DNA of 6,865 nt from contig JBDSLU010000287.1 in assembly GCA_039916225.1 (NCBI GenBank), positions 1-6,865 of the forward strand, in the 5' to 3' direction. Below the pieces are notes generated by a model. It saw only the letters and a program-made list of their open reading frames with translations. It did not search any database and had not been told where the DNA came from. The stretch comes from JBDSLU01 sp039916225 (GTDB taxonomy: Bacteria; Acidobacteriota; Vicinamibacteria; Vicinamibacterales; Vicinamibacteraceae). Numbering within the stretch: position 1 is the first letter of the stretch; every line of letters begins with the position of its first letter. Of this stretch, positions 5,366 to 6,865 are shown piece after piece. Both the position numbers and the translations under genes were made by a program.

Positions 5366-6664
5366 CTAGAACGCGTGCGCGCCGTGCGCCCCGATCGCGA
5401 ACAGGAACTGGAACAGGAGTTCGTTGGCGGTGACGCCTTCGGCGTAGCGGGTGCGCCGGAACTGACCGCGCACCTGACTGAACTCGCTCGGCCAATAGGT
5501 CAGGAGGGCCGATCCGCTCTTGTCGCGCTGCAACGGATCCTCGGCCCGATCCGACCAGTCATAGCGACCGCCGGCGAACCAGCGGCGGGCAAACTGATAT
5601 TCGCCGCTGAGGTAGGCCCCGAATGCCGAGGCGCGCGTGTCGGTGAGGGGGGCATCGCGCCGGCTCCAGAACAGCTCGGTCCGTCCGAGGAAGCGCTTGT
5701 AGATGGCCCGACGCAGCGGTCGGTAGCGAAGCGTCGCGTCGACGCCAATCAGCCGCGTCCGGGCATCGGGCCCGGCATCGTTGTGGCCGCTGGCGTAGGA
5801 CACGCCGAGATCGAGGTTGGTGCCTTCGCTGAGGTCGCGATAGCCGCGCAGCCGGCCGACGTACGTCAGGTCGCTGCGCTGGTGGCTGGTGAACACGCCA
5901 TTCGATCCGTTGTAAATCTCGCCGGTGGCCTCGAGGAACAGCACCGGATTCATGATCAATCGCGACACCGACACCCCGGCGTCGTTCAGGCCCTCGTCGC
6001 CGCCGAGCAGATTCTGCATCGGCAGCGGGACGTCGACCCACGGCAGCGCGTGCGCGTGCAGGGTGTTGACCTTGCCGAATTGCGCCTTGAGTTTTCCGAC
6101 CTTGACCAGCAGGCCGCCGGGCAGCGTCGGCAGGGTCAGGAACCCTTCCTCGACCTCGAGGCCCTCCGCCGACGCGGCCAGGAAGAAGTCGGCGCGCGCA
6201 TAGGGGTCGACGATCGCCTGCAGGCTGACCTCGGCCTCGTTGAGGGCCAGCGCCGGCCTCGGCGCGATGGGGTTCGATCCGGCCGCACCGGTGAAGTTGC
6301 CGATGACGGCCATGTCGGGGTTGAAGACCTTCGACATCGCCGACGGGCTGCCCGAGGGGATCGGCGCCGGAACGGCATCGGCGACGGTCGGCGCCGGCTG
6401 AGGGGCTGATGCCGACGCGGGCGCCGCGGCTGGCGTCGCCGGCACGCTCTCGAGAGCGGCGACCTTCTGTTCGAGCGCCTCGAGCTGCTGGCGAAGTGCG
6501 GCGATCTCGGCGTGCAGCGTCGCGGCCTGCTGCTGCTGCTGCTGCGACGAGGCTGGCGTCGGCGTCGCCGCGGGCCGGTCCTGTCCGTACGCCAGGCCGT
6601 CGCCGGCGACGATCGCTATCGCCAGCGCGACCGCGATCCTGCTCCACCTCACTGCCTGCGACAC
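5366..6664 (-). CDS. outer-membrane beta-barrel (porin-like) protein linked to metal uptake
   Basis: The protein has 432 residues from a GTG at 6664, chosen because GGAGG (6670-6674) lies 5 nt before it and a signal peptide (1 to about 27, ending LAYG) follows at once; the ATG at 6724 would add 20 arginine-rich residues. After cleavage comes a six-glutamine run (41-46), a heptad-like coiled coil (about 49-73, LHAEIAALRQQLEALEQKVAALE) and a Pro/Ala linker to about 107. From about 112 to the end the sequence alternates short amphipathic strands and turns, closing with phenylalanine, the usual mark for outer-membrane barrel assembly. A coiled coil before a barrel occurs in trimeric porins of the DcaP type. 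I recall similar acidobacterial and deltaproteobacterial proteins sharing the central motif VKVGKLKAQFGKVNTLHAHA (188-207). It is the first gene of the operon, 19 bp before the binding protein, so a role in metal entry is inferred from position. Substrate specificity is not readable. Confidence 0.82.
   Translation of the reverse strand: MSQAVRWSRIAVALAIAIVAGDGLAYGQDRPAATPTPASSQQQQQQAATLHAEIAALRQQLEALEQKVAALESVPATPAAAPASASAPQPAPTVADAVPAPIPSGSPSAMSKVFNPDMAVIGNFTGAAGSNPIAPRPALALNEAEVSLQAIVDPYARADFFLAASAEGLEVEEGFLTLPTLPGGLLVKVGKLKAQFGKVNTLHAHALPWVDVPLPMQNLLGGDEGLNDAGVSVSRLIMNPVLFLEATGEIYNGSNGVFTSHQRSDLTYVGRLRGYRDLSEGTNLDLGVSYASGHNDAGPDARTRLIGVDATLRYRPLRRAIYKRFLGRTELFWSRRDAPLTDTRASAFGAYLSGEYQFARRWFAGGRYDWSDRAEDPLQRDKSGSALLTYWPSEFSQVRGQFRRTRYAEGVTANELLFQFLFAIGAHGAHAF
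6527..6544 (+). repeat. (CTG)6 microsatellite encoding polyglutamine
   Basis: Six tandem CTG units on the plus strand equal six CAG glutamine codons in the mature N-terminus of the barrel protein, just before its coiled coil. Slippage would add or remove glutamines without breaking the frame. Confidence 0.85.
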
Positions 6665-6669
6665 GACAT

Positions 6670-6674
6670 CCTCC
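6670..6674 (-). promoter_or_regulatory. ribosome binding site fixing the GTG start of the barrel protein
   Basis: GGAGG on the minus strand is 5 nt before the GTG at 6664. It decides for the GTG against the ATG at 6724, which would put an arginine-rich extension ahead of the signal peptide. Confidence 0.7.
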
Positions 6675-6724
6675 GGTTCCGCGGCCACGCGTCGTCGTCC
6701 CTCTCGACATCGACGCCGTACCAC

Positions 6725-6752
6725 AGGATAGCCGGTCGAACCTTTCAGTCAT
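6725..6752 (-). promoter_or_regulatory. candidate sigma-70 promoter of the metal-uptake operon
   Basis: On the minus strand, ATGACT (6747-6752, four of six bases of the -35 consensus) and TATCCT (6725-6730, four of six of the -10) are separated by 16 bp. Transcription would start near 6718 and give a leader of about 54 nt before the GTG at 6664. Each box is only moderate, but the placement is right and the -35 box lies inside the perfect palindrome. Confidence 0.45.
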
Positions 6753-6759
6753 GAAAGGT
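6740..6759. promoter_or_regulatory. perfect 8-4-8 inverted repeat, likely operator of the metal-uptake operon
   Basis: ACCTTTCA and TGAAAGGT flank GTCA. The repeat is markedly richer in A and T than the DNA around it and overlaps the predicted -35 box, so a bound dimer would block transcription. A metal-sensing repressor (Zur/Fur or MntR type) is the natural guess from the genes it precedes. The sequence does not match the enterobacterial Zur consensus as I know it, so the identity of the regulator is open. Confidence 0.65.
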
Positions 6760-6865
6760 GCGGTCGTCGCGGGCGCCGCCGAGACGGCCGCGCTGTTCGG
6801 TCCCAGCGCCCGCTGCCGGCGCTCCAGGAGCGTGCCGTGCCCCCGAGAGGGCCGTCCGACGACCG

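Noticed and set aside
3268..5433. Very long open frame (721 codons) on the plus strand
   Set aside because: It runs antisense through the permease and binding protein genes and out of frame through the TetR tail. It is rich in Arg, His, Asp and Gly with no recognisable domain, as expected of a mirror frame in GC-rich coding DNA.
5186..6409. 407-codon plus-strand open frame
   Set aside because: Antisense to the barrel protein and the signal peptide region of the binding protein; no domain and no ribosome site. The opposite strand has a clear exported barrel protein.
5559..6752. 397-codon minus-strand frame overlapping the barrel gene
   Set aside because: Shifted frame of the barrel gene, Arg/Gly-rich, with its ATG inside the operator palindrome.
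6751..6865. Plus-strand ATG frame open to the right edge, possibly a divergent gene
   Set aside because: No ribosome site, the ATG lies inside the palindrome, and the translation (MKGAVVAGAAETAALFG and on) then turns Arg/Pro-rich with no family resemblance.
1..6865. CRISPR array, tRNA, rRNA, insertion sequence or attachment site
   Set aside because: No regularly spaced repeats, tRNA-like cloverleaf, rRNA signature, transposase motif or terminal inverted repeats were seen on either strand by eye.

Overview
The window is GC-rich DNA whose genes look like those of a soil Acidobacteriota bacterium, probably Vicinamibacteria-like. The basis is the acidobacterial style of the MacB/FtsX-type permease fragment, the small glycine-rich secreted or membrane protein, and the very high GC at third codon positions. 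This placement comes from recognising families, not from a database search.

Left part (1-2818, all coding on the minus strand). At the left edge a minus-strand gene probably begins at 76 and runs out of the window. Positions 77-461 hold no convincing intact gene. Reading down the minus strand from 2818 there are four elements. First is an intact six-helix, histidine-rich membrane protein of unknown function (2186-2818). Next is the orphan C-terminal end of an FtsX/MacB-type ABC permease that has lost most of its gene (1694-2149). Then comes a small exported protein with two membrane segments (1176-1583). Last is a HAD-superfamily hydrolase (462-about 1106).

Middle (2819-3533). A TetR-family repressor (2910-3533, plus strand) is divergent from the six-helix protein. 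Their 91-bp shared intergenic region holds a perfect 6-3-6 inverted repeat (2863-2877), a likely operator, and a good -10 box placed so that the TetR message would start at its own ATG (leaderless).

Right part (3580-6759, minus strand). This is a tight three-gene operon. A predicted outer-membrane beta-barrel protein with an N-terminal coiled coil (5366-6664) comes first, then a ZnuA/TroA-type metal-binding periplasmic protein (4417-5346), then an ABC-3 family metal permease (3580-4413). The gaps are 19 bp and 3 bp. The operon is preceded by a plausible sigma-70 promoter whose -35 box lies inside a perfect 8-4-8 inverted repeat (6740-6759), which is a strong operator candidate. Together the genes look like an envelope-spanning system for taking up a divalent transition metal (zinc or manganese): outer-membrane entry, periplasmic capture, then inner-membrane passage. 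The ATPase subunit is missing from the window and must be supplied from elsewhere.

I did not find a radically new defence or mobile system. The points most worth a second look are the ATPase-less porin-linked metal operon with its operator, the TetR/unknown membrane protein pair, and two places that look like gene remnants or rearrangement junctions.
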